Below are positions 45,691 through 58,192 of a stretch of 64,000 nt of DNA, piece after piece; within the stretch, counting starts at the first letter, position 1; each line of letters begins with the position of its first letter. The notes under the pieces were generated by a model. It was not told the DNA's origin. It saw only the letters and a program-made list of their open reading frames with translations, and searched no databases. The position numbers were made by a program, and so were the translations under genes. The stretch is taken from NCBI RefSeq assembly GCF_003261585.1, contig NZ_POVU01000007.1, positions 124,001 through 188,000 on the forward strand, given 5' to 3'. This stretch comes from Acinetobacter sp. MB5. Its GTDB lineage: Bacteria; Pseudomonadota; Gammaproteobacteria; Pseudomonadales; Moraxellaceae.

Positions 45691-47540
45691 GCGAAACTTT
45701 AAGAGTTGCTCTGGTTGGCAATCCAAACTGCGGTAAAACCTCAGTATTTAATCAGCTCACGGGAACACGCCAAAAAGTCGGTAACTATGCGGGTGTGACT
45801 GTTGAACGTAAAGTGGGTTTTTTTCAATTACCCTCTGGAAATCAGGTGCGTGTGCTGGATTTACCTGGTGCGTATAGTCTGGATGCAACTAGCCCAGACG
45901 AAGCAGTTACGCGTGATGTCTGCTTGGGTAAAATTAAAGATGAAAGTCAGCAAGACGCTTTTTTATGCGTGGTTGATGCGACCAACTTGCGACTACATTT
46001 AGGTCTGGTGTTAGAGGTCATTGAGTTGGGACGTCCAGTCTTACTGGTGCTCAACATGATGGATGAAGCGCGCCGCCGCGGTATACAGATTAACTCGCAA
46101 AAACTTTCTGAACGTTTGGGTATTCCTGTCGTTGAAACAGTAGCTAAAACATCTTCAGGCGTGGTGAATCTGATTGAAGCTTTAAGTCAGCAAAAATTTG
46201 CCTTACCACAGACTGAAATGAATGGTCTGATTGGCGATCAGCATCAGAAAGTTACACAAATTCTTGCAGATACAGTCGTATTTTCTGACCATGAAGATAA
46301 ACGAACTGAATTCTTGGATCGCATTTTTCTTCATCCTGTATTGGGTCTGATTAGTCTTGCGGTCTTGATGTTTGTGGTGTTCCAAGCGGTATTTACTTGG
46401 GCAGCCCCTTTTCAGGATGCGATTGAGTCAGCATTTACTTGGTTTGGTGGACAAGTAGGTACTTTGATTACGCAGCCTTTGTTGCATAGTTTAGCCGTAG
46501 ATGGTGTGATTGCTGGTGCGGGTGGGGTGATTGTATTCCTGCCACAGATTTTGATTCTTTTCTTTTTTATTTTGCTGTTGGAAGAAACTGGTTATTTACC
46601 TCGAGCGGCGTTCTTGCTGGACAAGCTGATGTATAAAGCTGGTTTGAGTGGCCGTGCCTTCATTCCATTATTGTCTAGTTTTGCCTGTGCTGTGCCAGGC
46701 ATTATGGCAACACGCACAATTCAGGATCCACGTGACCGCTTAACGACAATTTTTGTAGCACCGCTCATGACCTGTTCTGCTCGGTTACCTGTCTATGCCT
46801 TGCTAATTTCAGCATTTATTCCAAGCAAAATGATCTGGGGTTTCCTTAACCTACAAGGTCTGGTGTTATTTGCTTTGTATATGGCTGGCATCGTGAGTGC
46901 GCTGATTGTTGCATTCATCTTAAAGTTTTTCCAAAAAGATAAATCTCAATACACCTTGTTGATGGAACTGCCAAGTTACCGTTTTCCGAATATGAAAAGT
47001 ATCGGAATTGGATTGCTGGATCGTGCCAAAATCTTCTTGAAACGTGTTGGTGGAATTATCTTTGCGTTATCGATTCTACTTTGGTTCTTGTGTAGTTTCC
47101 CGAGTCCACCTGTACATGCGACGATGCCTCCAATTGATTATAGTTTTGCTGGGCGTTTAGGGCATTTCATGCAACCGCTGTTTGCGCCGATTGGATTTAA
47201 CTGGCAAATCTGTATTGCCTTGATTCCAGGTATGGCTGCGCGTGAAGTGATGGTGGCCTCTTTAGGGACGGTTTATGCGTTGTCTGCGGCTAATGATGAT
47301 GCAATGGCACAAGGTTTAACACATTTAATCAGTGCTCCTGGAACAGGCTGGAGTATTGCAACTGGTTTGTCACTTTTGGTCTGGTATATCTATGCACCGC
47401 ATTGTTTATCGACCTTAGCGACAGTACGCCGTGAAACAGGTTCATGGAAAATGGTGGCGTGGATGACAGGCTATCTGTTTGCCTTGGCGTATTTCTCAGC
47501 ATTTTTAACCTATCAAATTGCATCGCACTATTTGGGCTAA
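45687..47540 (+). CDS. feoB: Ferrous iron transport protein B
   Basis: FeoB is the Fe(II) transporter with an N-terminal GTPase. The 617-residue protein has G1 GNPNCGKTSVFNQLTG, the switch region KVGNYAGVTVERK, DLPGAYSL (G3), LNMMDEA (G4) and about eight to ten membrane helices with the Gate motifs PRAAFLLDKLMYKAGLSGRAF and FACAVPGIMATR. It is about 150 residues shorter than E. coli FeoB but keeps all core motifs, as is usual in Acinetobacter. The partner gene follows without a gap. Confidence 0.95.
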   Translation: MSETLRVALVGNPNCGKTSVFNQLTGTRQKVGNYAGVTVERKVGFFQLPSGNQVRVLDLPGAYSLDATSPDEAVTRDVCLGKIKDESQQDAFLCVVDATNLRLHLGLVLEVIELGRPVLLVLNMMDEARRRGIQINSQKLSERLGIPVVETVAKTSSGVVNLIEALSQQKFALPQTEMNGLIGDQHQKVTQILADTVVFSDHEDKRTEFLDRIFLHPVLGLISLAVLMFVVFQAVFTWAAPFQDAIESAFTWFGGQVGTLITQPLLHSLAVDGVIAGAGGVIVFLPQILILFFFILLLEETGYLPRAAFLLDKLMYKAGLSGRAFIPLLSSFACAVPGIMATRTIQDPRDRLTTIFVAPLMTCSARLPVYALLISAFIPSKMIWGFLNLQGLVLFALYMAGIVSALIVAFILKFFQKDKSQYTLLMELPSYRFPNMKSIGIGLLDRAKIFLKRVGGIIFALSILLWFLCSFPSPPVHATMPPIDYSFAGRLGHFMQPLFAPIGFNWQICIALIPGMAAREVMVASLGTVYALSAANDDAMAQGLTHLISAPGTGWSIATGLSLLVWYIYAPHCLSTLATVRRETGSWKMVAWMTGYLFALAYFSAFLTYQIASHYLG

Positions 47541-47558
47541 ATGCAAGTGGAGGTGGAT

Positions 47559-47810
47559 ATGGTCACTTATCTTATTATTGGTGCACTGGTACTTTGGAGT
47601 GCCATCTATAGTTTTAAAAAGATCTTCCCGCAATCGGCATTTAAAGTATTTTCTGCTTTAGCACGTGGTTGTGAGCAACGTGGCTGGATGACTCTGGCAA
47701 AATGGTTGCGTCCTGCAATAGCAGCAGGTTGTTCAGGTGGTTGTGGCTGTAGTGCTGACACCTCTTCACAACCTAAAAAAGTCACTGTACAAGCAGTGAA
47801 GTGGAAATAA
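47559..47810 (+). CDS. Small FeoB-associated membrane protein with Cys-rich motif
   Basis: This 83-residue protein has one N-terminal transmembrane helix (MVTYLIIGALVLWSAIYSF), a basic stretch and a Cys-rich GCSGGCGCS near residue 65. It occupies the third-gene place of feo operons. I believe it belongs to the DUF6587 family, from memory, and it is not a classical winged-helix FeoC. ATG 47559 follows GGAGGTGG, a very strong Shine-Dalgarno. An in-frame start at 47541 is less likely. A metal-related role is inferred from position and cysteines. Confidence 0.75.
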   Translation: MVTYLIIGALVLWSAIYSFKKIFPQSAFKVFSALARGCEQRGWMTLAKWLRPAIAAGCSGGCGCSADTSSQPKKVTVQAVKWK

Positions 47811-47829
47811 TGACTCGAATCTGATCGAT

Positions 47830-47858
47830 AAAAACCGCCAAAAACTGGCGGTTTTTTT
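47830..47858 (+). terminator. Terminator of feo operon
   Basis: The stem AAAACCGCCA/TGGCGGTTTT (47831-47840 and 47846-47855) has a 5-base loop and a T run. Confidence 0.88.
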
Positions 47859-47886
47859 ACGTGAATATACAAAAAAAATGCGATAA

Positions 47887-49314
<1,428 letters not shown>

Positions 49315-49331
49315 ATCGCTCGGGAGTAGAT

Positions 49332-50525
49332 ATGGCTGGAATTACCCAAGGCATGAGCAAACTCCAAGGTGTTTATGCTCGAATTGCCCCTAAACTACCT
49401 GCTGAACTCACGGCACGTAATATTCTGATTTTCTGTGTGGTGAGTCTGCTTGTCATCGGGACAATTATGGTGGGATCGGCATCTATGCCGTATGCAGATG
49501 CCAAGCAGCACGATCCATTTTATTTCTTAGAGCGTCATGCGATTTCGATTGTGATTGCTGCGATTGCGGCATTTGTAACGTCTAAATTTACACTGGATTA
49601 TTGGTTTAAAAATACCTTTTTGTTCTGGCTAGTGACCATCGGTCTTTTGGTGGTGGCTTTAGGCGTTGGTACAGAGGTCAACGGTTCAACCCGTTGGATT
49701 CGTATTGCAGGCTTTACCTTGCAGCCAACGGAAATTGCCAAATTGATGATGGCGATTTTTACCGCAGACTATGTAGTTCGTCGTGCGCATGAAGTCCGCA
49801 ATAGCTGGATGGGGCTGGTTCGTCTTGGCGGAATCATGTCGATTACGGTGGGTTTGATCTTGGCCGAGCCTGACCTTGGGGCGACGGTCGTGATTGTCAT
49901 GATGATGTTTGGCGTGTTCTTCTTGGCGGGCGCACCGATTATTCAATTCTTGTTTTATATCGGCGCAATTATTATTGCCTTGGTCTTCCTGATTCTGTTT
50001 GAACCTTATCGTTATGAACGTCTAGTTTCATTTAGTAATCCGTGGGCAGATCCTCTGGGTTCGGGTTATCAGTTATCCAATGCCTTAATGGCATTTGGAC
50101 GTGGTGAATGGTTTGGGGTAGGTTTAGGGCATAGTATGCAGAAAATGTCTTATCTACCAGAAGCACATACCGACTTCATGCTGGCAATTTTGGGTGAGGA
50201 ATTTGGCTTTATCGGCATTACCACGGTTCTTACACTTGAGTTCATTATGCTGGCATGCTGTATCCGTATTGGGCAACGTGCGTTAAAAAATAATTACTTA
50301 CGTGCAGGTTATTTGGCTTACGGGATCAGTATGATTTTCCTGATGCAGGTACTGGTCAATGCAGGGATGAACATGGGGATGTTACCGACCAAGGGTCTAA
50401 CTTTGCCGTTTATTAGTTATGGTGGTACGTCTTTAATGATGTGTGCGGTCATGATCGCCTTTGTCTTAAAGATTGATTCCTCCACACAGAATACGAATCC
50501 GAATCAGGAAGTTTCCAACTTCTAA
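49332..50525 (+). CDS. ftsW: Lipid II polymerase FtsW
   Basis: FtsW is the SEDS-family septal peptidoglycan glycosyltransferase that works with PBP3. The 397-residue protein has ten membrane helices and SEDS motifs NGSTRWIRIAGFTLQPTEIAKL, LAEPDLGATVVI, LGSGYQLSNALMAFGRGEWFGVGLG, LPEAHTDFMLAILGEEFG and PTKGLTLPFISYGGTSLM. ATG 49332 follows CGGGAG. The neighbouring murD points to a cell-wall pair separated from the main dcw cluster, as usual in Acinetobacter. Confidence 0.94.
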   Translation: MAGITQGMSKLQGVYARIAPKLPAELTARNILIFCVVSLLVIGTIMVGSASMPYADAKQHDPFYFLERHAISIVIAAIAAFVTSKFTLDYWFKNTFLFWLVTIGLLVVALGVGTEVNGSTRWIRIAGFTLQPTEIAKLMMAIFTADYVVRRAHEVRNSWMGLVRLGGIMSITVGLILAEPDLGATVVIVMMMFGVFFLAGAPIIQFLFYIGAIIIALVFLILFEPYRYERLVSFSNPWADPLGSGYQLSNALMAFGRGEWFGVGLGHSMQKMSYLPEAHTDFMLAILGEEFGFIGITTVLTLEFIMLACCIRIGQRALKNNYLRAGYLAYGISMIFLMQVLVNAGMNMGMLPTKGLTLPFISYGGTSLMMCAVMIAFVLKIDSSTQNTNPNQEVSNF

Positions 50526-50527
50526 AA

Positions 50528-50555
50528 GAAAACCACGCAATCGCGTGGTTTTTTA
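50528..50555. terminator. Terminator between ftsW and gluQ
   Basis: AAAACCACGC (50530-50539) and GCGTGGTTTT (50543-50552) form a hairpin with a 3-base loop and a T run. It lies at the convergence of ftsW and gluQ. Confidence 0.8.
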
Positions 50556-51440
50556 TTGGTAAATCTGCTCGAGTTGCGTTGTTCTTGGAATACGTGAGAC
50601 ATCCCACTGAGCTACGGCTTGTTGCAGCATATGGGCAGGTCGATCCAGATCTACAGGCAATTGATGTAAGGCCGCGATTGCTTGTTGTAGAAGCTGTGGA
50701 GCTTGAGCAGGATCAAGTGCTTGCGCTAGATTTTGCTTTGAAAGTTTTTGTCCCTGTGCATTCATCGCTAGAGGTAAATGCATGTATTGCAAGCGTGGGT
50801 AACTGAGTAACTGTCCAAGCCAGATTTGCCGTTCAGTGTTATCCAGCAGGTCTGCACCACGCACGACATGGGTCATGCCTTGCAAATAGTCATCGACCAC
50901 AACAGCCAATTGGTAGTTGATAATGCCATCACGACGTTTCAGCACAAAATCACCCAAGTCATGAGCAAGGTTGGAACAGTGCTGACCTTGCAAACGATCT
51001 TCAAAACAGATCAGTTGGTCGTTGACTGTGACTCGAATTGCCTGATGTTCAAAGGTTAAATTGAGATCACGACACGTGCCTGCATAAATGGCATTTGAGC
51101 CGAGCATTTTACGTGTGCATTGACAAGCGTAGACCAGATGGAGCTGCTGAAGTTGATGGATGACTTCTTCATAAATTTCTAGACGATCTTTTTGGAAAAT
51201 GATCTCAGCATCGGGTTCAAACTCAAAGGCATCTAAGCATTCTAGAATATGGGTTTCACTGCCAGGGTAAATGCGGGGAATATCCGTATCTTCAATACGA
51301 ACTAGCCATGTCCCATGTTGTGATTTTGCATCACAATAACTGGCAACTGCGGTGAGCAGGGAACCAAAATGCAACGGGCCAGTTGGCGATGGCGCAAACC
51401 GGCCCATGTAAGCAGACTGCATGGACTGCAATTCACTCAT
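50553..51440 (-). CDS. gluQ: Glutamyl-Q tRNA(Asp) synthetase
   Basis: This paralogue of glutamyl-tRNA synthetase lacks the anticodon-binding domain and attaches glutamate to queuosine in tRNA-Asp. The 295-residue protein has YMGRFAPSPTGPLHFGSLLTAV (HIGH-like), the zinc site CQCTRKML...CRD, and SKQNLAQAL (KMSKS-like). It starts 4 bases after the dksA stop; dksA-gluQ coupling is well known in gamma-proteobacteria. Confidence 0.93.
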   Translation of the reverse strand: MSELQSMQSAYMGRFAPSPTGPLHFGSLLTAVASYCDAKSQHGTWLVRIEDTDIPRIYPGSETHILECLDAFEFEPDAEIIFQKDRLEIYEEVIHQLQQLHLVYACQCTRKMLGSNAIYAGTCRDLNLTFEHQAIRVTVNDQLICFEDRLQGQHCSNLAHDLGDFVLKRRDGIINYQLAVVVDDYLQGMTHVVRGADLLDNTERQIWLGQLLSYPRLQYMHLPLAMNAQGQKLSKQNLAQALDPAQAPQLLQQAIAALHQLPVDLDRPAHMLQQAVAQWDVSRIPRTTQLEQIYQ

Positions 51441-51443
51441 GGT

Positions 51444-51956
51444 TTAACCGTTGTTTTGCTTCTCTTTGATTTCAGCTAAGGTCTTGCAGTCAATACATAA
51501 AGTCGCTGTTGGACGTGCTTCCAAGCGGCGTAAACCGATTTCGATACCGCAAGTTTCGCAGAAACCGTAGTCTTCATCTTTGATTGCAGCAAGAGACTGT
51601 TCAATCTTACGAATCAGTTTACGTTCACGGTCACGTGTACGCAGTTCAATCGCAAACTCTTCTTCTTGAGTGGCACGGTCGTTGACATCAGGCAATGCGG
51701 TTGATTCGTCTTGCATGGTGTTGAGGGTACGATCCACCTCAGTCATGAGTTCAGCTTTCCACGCCTCTAGAATTTGACGGAAGTGATCAAGCTGGCCTTC
51801 AGACATGTATTCTTCATTTTTTTTCGGCTCGTAAGGAGCAATACCGAATAAGCTTGCTGTTGAACTGCCTTCAGAAGCCTTAGGCTTGGTCTTGCGTGCA
51901 CGTTTTGGTGCATCTGTTTGGTCATCTAAGACTGGGTTTAGGTTGTCATTCGCCAT
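51444..51956 (-). CDS. dksA: RNA polymerase-binding transcription factor DksA
   Basis: DksA works with ppGpp in the secondary channel of RNA polymerase. The 170-residue protein has a basic, low-complexity N-terminal extension (PKRARKTKPKASEGSSTAS), then a coiled-coil with the acidic tip LPDVNDRATQEEE, and the zinc finger CETCGIEIGLRRLEARP followed by CIDC. ATG 51956 follows TGAGGA at 8 bases. All four zinc cysteines are present. Confidence 0.94.
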   Translation of the reverse strand: MANDNLNPVLDDQTDAPKRARKTKPKASEGSSTASLFGIAPYEPKKNEEYMSEGQLDHFRQILEAWKAELMTEVDRTLNTMQDESTALPDVNDRATQEEEFAIELRTRDRERKLIRKIEQSLAAIKDEDYGFCETCGIEIGLRRLEARPTATLCIDCKTLAEIKEKQNNG

Positions 51957-52159
51957 AAGGGCATTCCTCATCATATACATCGAAATCGACGTAATCGCTA
52001 TGGTGATATGCAAGTTTTTTGTTATTTCACCCTTAAGACAATTCAGCTTAAGGGGTCGTCATCATAAAGACTTTTTGCATACTTGAATAGTGTTAAATTC
52101 TACCCAAGCGATCCTTTTTCAAGACAGTTAACTTAATCGAAATTACACGAAATGAAAAG

Positions 52160-52963
52160 TTAATAACCTGAAATCTCGTTATTTATTTTAGGAATGAGAT
52201 GGTCTAAACGGTAAACTTGGCTTTCGATATGTCCATCATTATACAATTCCAGTACACGATAACCGGGGGCATCGGTGTGTCCCAAGGCAAAATCTTGGCT
52301 TAATGGCTTGAACTGCACACAGGTTGAGGGAACTGCTAAAAACTGGATATTGTCTTGAATCTGTGAAAATTCTTGATGAACATGCCCATGAATGACGGCT
52401 TTAACCTGAGAATATTTACGTAAAACTGAACATAAATCTGGACTGTTTTTAAGGCGATGATGATCAATCCAGTCGGACTGCATATGTAGTGGATGGTGGT
52501 GACAGCCGATCAGCACAAAACGGTCATTTAATTGTTGTAACAATTGATCTAATTGATCTAATTGATCTTGATCAATATGTCCATCAATTTTTCCCGTGAC
52601 AGCACTGGTCAGTAAAATCACAACCCAAGGCTTTAAATCAATCACCGTAATAGGTGTTGACTGAGGATAAGGGAACAGCTGCAAATCATCATGATTGCCC
52701 GGGGTTTGGTAAAAAGGAATCCCTAAACCCTGCATATAATCCAGATAGCGTGTATAGGTCACGGGCGTCGCGTCTTGTGCGACATCTCCCGTGTGAATGA
52801 TTGCTTCAATTTCAGGATGCTCAGCCACAATATGCTGCATCACGCCATGAAAGCTCTGCTCGGGACACATCTCAACAAAGGTTGCATTTGCATCCTCCAT
52901 GAGATGAGTGTCACTAATCTGAATAATGGTTTGAGCGTGTTGTGCCATTGCATCCATCACCAT
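52160..52963 (-). CDS. cpdA: Metallophosphoesterase, cAMP phosphodiesterase CpdA type
   Basis: This calcineurin-like phosphoesterase of the class III cAMP phosphodiesterases has 267 residues. Metal ligands are visible in ISDTHL (about 17-22), HTGDVAQDA, TPGNHDD, CHHHP and HGHVHQEF. A short Asp-Gln-Leu repeat (DQDQLDQLDQLLQQL) comes from a 9-base tandem repeat. It follows the nudix gene with a 6-base gap, an arrangement also found for nudF/cpdA in other gamma-proteobacteria. The substrate is inferred from family and context. Confidence 0.82.
   Translation of the reverse strand: MVMDAMAQHAQTIIQISDTHLMEDANATFVEMCPEQSFHGVMQHIVAEHPEIEAIIHTGDVAQDATPVTYTRYLDYMQGLGIPFYQTPGNHDDLQLFPYPQSTPITVIDLKPWVVILLTSAVTGKIDGHIDQDQLDQLDQLLQQLNDRFVLIGCHHHPLHMQSDWIDHHRLKNSPDLCSVLRKYSQVKAVIHGHVHQEFSQIQDNIQFLAVPSTCVQFKPLSQDFALGHTDAPGYRVLELYNDGHIESQVYRLDHLIPKINNEISGY
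52542..52568. repeat. Three tandem 9-base repeats in cpdA
   Basis: AATTGATCT occurs three times head to tail (52542, 52551, 52560). Being 9 bases long, gain or loss of a unit would keep the frame and change the Asp-Gln-Leu count. Confidence 0.9.
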
Positions 52964-52969
52964 TGAACG

Positions 52970-53581
52970 CTATTTATTTTGAAGATGTTGTTGAAGCCAT
53001 TGCAATGCCATGATCACAGGGGCATTGGCCAATCGTCCACTGCAAAGCAATGGTGCAAGGTCAGCATAATCAAATAAATGCAATTGAATATTTTCGCCTT
53101 CTCCAGCGACCCCAAAAATTCCACCCTGTTCAGGCAGTTCGGCTTGTGCGGTATATAAATGGAAGAGTTCAGAACATGCCCCAGCAGAGGGATAGAAACT
53201 GAATAAATGCTGAAGTTGATTGATTTCACAGCCTGATTCTTCAAGGCTTTCACGGAAAATACAGGTTTCTGGTGATTCATCACCATCGAGAACCCCTGCA
53301 ATAATCTCGAGTTGCCATGGTGACTGTACGTCATCAAGTGCGCCAACACGGAATTGTTCGATCAGGGCAAAGCGTTGTTGTTGATCATTATAAATAAGCA
53401 CCCCAGCAGCTTCTGGGCGGTGAATCAGCTCACGCTGCAAGATGGGCGTGTAGCCTGTTTTTTCAAAAAGGCGGTGACGTAGACTGACTTTCTCAACTTG
53501 CAAGAAACCTTTAAATAATGTTTCGCGTGAAGTCACTTCAACATCGTGTTTATTATAGCTGGCATGCTCAACGATATTCAT
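52970..53581 (-). CDS. nudF: ADP-ribose pyrophosphatase (nudix hydrolase)
   Basis: This nudix enzyme probably cleaves ADP-ribose to AMP and ribose-5-phosphate. The 203-residue protein has FKGFLQVEKVSLRHRLFEK, GVLIYNDQQQRFALIEQFRVGA and the nudix box GVLDGDESPETCIFRESLEE followed by SGCE. SFYPSAGACSELFHLY is typical for the ADP-ribose subgroup. ATG 53581 is chosen; it gives MNIVEHASYN. It precedes cpdA and lies downstream of thiC in the same direction. Confidence 0.87.
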   Translation of the reverse strand: MNIVEHASYNKHDVEVTSRETLFKGFLQVEKVSLRHRLFEKTGYTPILQRELIHRPEAAGVLIYNDQQQRFALIEQFRVGALDDVQSPWQLEIIAGVLDGDESPETCIFRESLEESGCEINQLQHLFSFYPSAGACSELFHLYTAQAELPEQGGIFGVAGEGENIQLHLFDYADLAPLLCSGRLANAPVIMALQWLQQHLQNK

Positions 53582-53656
53582 AAGCAAAATTAGGATGAAA
53601 TATTTCACTTCATCCTAACTGAGCTGGTGATTAAGGCAACACTTTTTTACTGGGAA

Positions 53657-55762
<2,106 letters not shown>

Positions 55763-55841
55763 GGCAACAGCTTAGCATGTTTTATCGAAGAAAAAAGACT
55801 CTACGAAAAAAATGCTAAACGGTTTAAATTAATAATTTGAA

Positions 55842-56723
55842 TTAGAAATATTTTTTAATTTTAAGCTTGGATAAAACCACAGGGTTACACAGCAAGATTG
55901 AGGTGAAAATTAAAGCGAAACCAATCAAACTGGTGTGGTCAGGTAGCTCTCCCCAAAATAAATAACCCCAAATTCCTGCAAAAATAATCGCGACATAATT
56001 CACAGGGCCAATCTGTCCTGCAGGTGCAAGACTATAGGCTTTCGACATGAAAATCTGACTGATATTGGCCAGTAAACCTGCACCAACTAAAAAGGCCAGT
56101 TCATGCAAATGATAGGGACGAATCAGCCAAAACATCGGAATGGCAGAGACGAGAGAACCAAACACACAAAAATAAAAGACGATTCGTTCAACAGGTTCAG
56201 TGTCGGTCAGGGCGCGGACAGTCACAAAAGCCATTGCTGCCAAGAAACTAGCACTAAGACCAATCAGGGAAATGCCATTGAACATCCCTGAATCAGGTTT
56301 GGCAACGCAGAGTACTCCCGTGAGACCAATCGCAGCAGCGATCAGCATCGATTTGGTGATACGCTCTTTGAGAAATAGCCAAGCAATCAGGGGAATAAAA
56401 ATCGGTGAGGAATAGGTAAACACCATGGCATTGGAGAGTTTTAAATGGGCAATGGCATAGAAAAAACCATACATTGCGGATAAGCCGACGATGCTCCGCC
56501 ATAGGTGCATCCAGAGTTTTTCAGTTTTAAAAAAGCTTGGACCTTTTTTAAAAAGGATGGGAATAAAAATAAATAGACCGACAAAATTTCGGAAAAATAC
56601 CACGGTGGCATTGTCTACACTATGTGAAGCATATCGGATGCAGACACCCATAATTGAAAATAAAAAGGCAGAAACAATGAGGCAAGCCACAGCTTTTAAG
56701 GGATCTGAGGGGGCAGAAGTCAT
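55842..56723 (-). CDS. EamA/DMT family transporter
   Basis: This inner-membrane protein has 293 residues and ten predicted helices in two EamA repeats. The first repeat begins at AVACLIVSAFLFSIMGVCIRYAS and contains FFRNFVGLFIFIPILF and LSNAMVFTYSSPIFIPLIAWLFLKE. The second begins GISLIGLSASFLAAMAFVTVRAL and contains GPVNYVAIIFAGIWGYLFWGE. Such drug/metabolite transporters usually export small metabolites. The substrate here is unknown. It stands alone. Confidence 0.88.
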   Translation of the reverse strand: MTSAPSDPLKAVACLIVSAFLFSIMGVCIRYASHSVDNATVVFFRNFVGLFIFIPILFKKGPSFFKTEKLWMHLWRSIVGLSAMYGFFYAIAHLKLSNAMVFTYSSPIFIPLIAWLFLKERITKSMLIAAAIGLTGVLCVAKPDSGMFNGISLIGLSASFLAAMAFVTVRALTDTEPVERIVFYFCVFGSLVSAIPMFWLIRPYHLHELAFLVGAGLLANISQIFMSKAYSLAPAGQIGPVNYVAIIFAGIWGYLFWGELPDHTSLIGFALIFTSILLCNPVVLSKLKIKKYF

Positions 56724-56788
56724 GATGGGAGAGAGAAGTTTAAATCGCTGCTAAAGATAGCATAAATTGGCTATTTTTGCGGCATTGT

Positions 56789-57886
56789 CTAGAACTGCTG
56801 TTTACTCACTAAAGTATTTGCGACTTTACCTGGGTGGGTAATACAAATTGCATCGCTTAAACAGTCACGGTTGATGTGGGTGCTATCTAATGTCAGAGGA
56901 TCATATAAGCCAATATAACGATCCAGTTGTTTAATGGCTTTGATGGTATTGCTTTGTGCAGAACGTTGCTCAGTAGGACTAAGTTCAACAGGAATATCCT
57001 GATCGCGTTGGCTCGGAGCAATGTGAATAAATCTTAAGAATTTTTTGGCTTGTAGCCCCAAGTTTGAATGGTCTTGAGTAGCCAGATATTTAATTTCTTC
57101 CAGTGCTTCAGGGTAGATACTGTCTTCACCGACATAGTTCGTGGATACAGGAATGTTGCTTACGCCATGAAACAGGAATTGTGCATATTTAAATTTTAGG
57201 CGTTGGGCATCATCAATGAGAGCACTATTTGGGTAAGTATTGACATAGTTTTGCCAAAAGAGTGCGCGTTTGGAAAGTTCAGACCAAGAGGCATTAAAGC
57301 TGTTTCCTGACAATATCGGGAATTGATTCTGGGCGGCTAGGTGCTCAATAAAAAATTGTTCTGCTTTGGGTAAATACGGGGCAAAGATGTGCAACAAGTA
57401 CTGCGGTTGGCGGCGGTACATGATGCCTGTGTCCCCCGAGTCATACACTTCATAATAGGCAGCATTTCCCTGATTTTGAATGAGATAGCGATCACGGGGT
57501 GACATCTCGGACAAGTAGCTGGTGCTATATACAGCGTTTCCACTCATGGCATATTGATCAAAAGCACGTTGTTCTTCAGTGCTTCGGTCGCTGGCTAAAA
57601 AGCGTTGGTACATGCTAGTGGATGCATAAAGCAATTGCTGGCGCTCAGCCATTGGAATTTGTGGCAAGCATTTTTGTAATTGTTGATTTACATACTGCAA
57701 GTCTTGTATTGAGCTGCTGTTATTGATGTTCTGCATCTGCTGGCTGAGCAGACTGCATAAAGAAATCACATTGGTTTTTGAGGTATGAGGTTCAGGTTCT
57801 TCTTGGTGCTGTTCACTAGGTGATTGATGGCAGCCTGCAATCAACAGTACGAGCATTAACATGGAACGCCCTAGTTTCACTGGCAT
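56789..57886 (-). CDS. Predicted lipoprotein of unknown function
   Basis: This 365-residue protein has a clear lipobox (MPVKLGRSMLMLVLLIAGC, Cys19). An acidic, low-complexity linker HQSPSEQHQEEPEPHTSK is followed by a mostly helical body with no domain I recognise. Features include repeated Gln/Tyr-rich helices, SPRDRYLIQNQGNAAYYEVY, and a Cys pair near the C-terminus (DCLSDAIC). The sixth residue after Cys and the absence of an Asp at +2 suggest outer-membrane sorting, which is inference. It is divergent from phoU. Confidence 0.72.
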   Translation of the reverse strand: MPVKLGRSMLMLVLLIAGCHQSPSEQHQEEPEPHTSKTNVISLCSLLSQQMQNINNSSSIQDLQYVNQQLQKCLPQIPMAERQQLLYASTSMYQRFLASDRSTEEQRAFDQYAMSGNAVYSTSYLSEMSPRDRYLIQNQGNAAYYEVYDSGDTGIMYRRQPQYLLHIFAPYLPKAEQFFIEHLAAQNQFPILSGNSFNASWSELSKRALFWQNYVNTYPNSALIDDAQRLKFKYAQFLFHGVSNIPVSTNYVGEDSIYPEALEEIKYLATQDHSNLGLQAKKFLRFIHIAPSQRDQDIPVELSPTEQRSAQSNTIKAIKQLDRYIGLYDPLTLDSTHINRDCLSDAICITHPGKVANTLVSKQQF

Positions 57887-58192
57887 AAATCAACCTCAAA
57901 ATTTGAAATCTTCAATTGCTAACATTCCTGATTTATGACTGATATTCTTAAACGATTGCTTTAAAAAAACTGTTGTAAAGTTGCAAATTTTGGTGAATAA
58001 ATTTAGAGAATTGTCAAAAAAAGCAGCAATATAACAATACCTTGTAAAAAGTTGGTTTTTTTCAAAAAAAGTAGATCTAAAATATTCAGCGCAAAATATC
58101 TAAGCCTTGTAAATTAGTAGGAATTGTCATCAAAATGTCATCCTGCTCATGTTTAAATGGTGACATTCATTTCTCGATTTTGGAGACCTCCC
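57887..58192. promoter_or_regulatory. Divergent region upstream of the lipoprotein gene and phoU
   Basis: These 306 bases are AT-rich and hold no gene. They contain the Pho box near the phoU side and must carry the promoter of the lipoprotein gene on the left. Confidence 0.6.
58125..58142 (+). promoter_or_regulatory. Pho box upstream of phoU
   Basis: TGTCATC occurs at 58125-58131 and again at 58136-58142, separated by AAAA. This is the 11-base-period direct repeat that PhoB binds. It lies about 50 bases before the phoU start, suggesting phosphate control. Confidence 0.75.
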
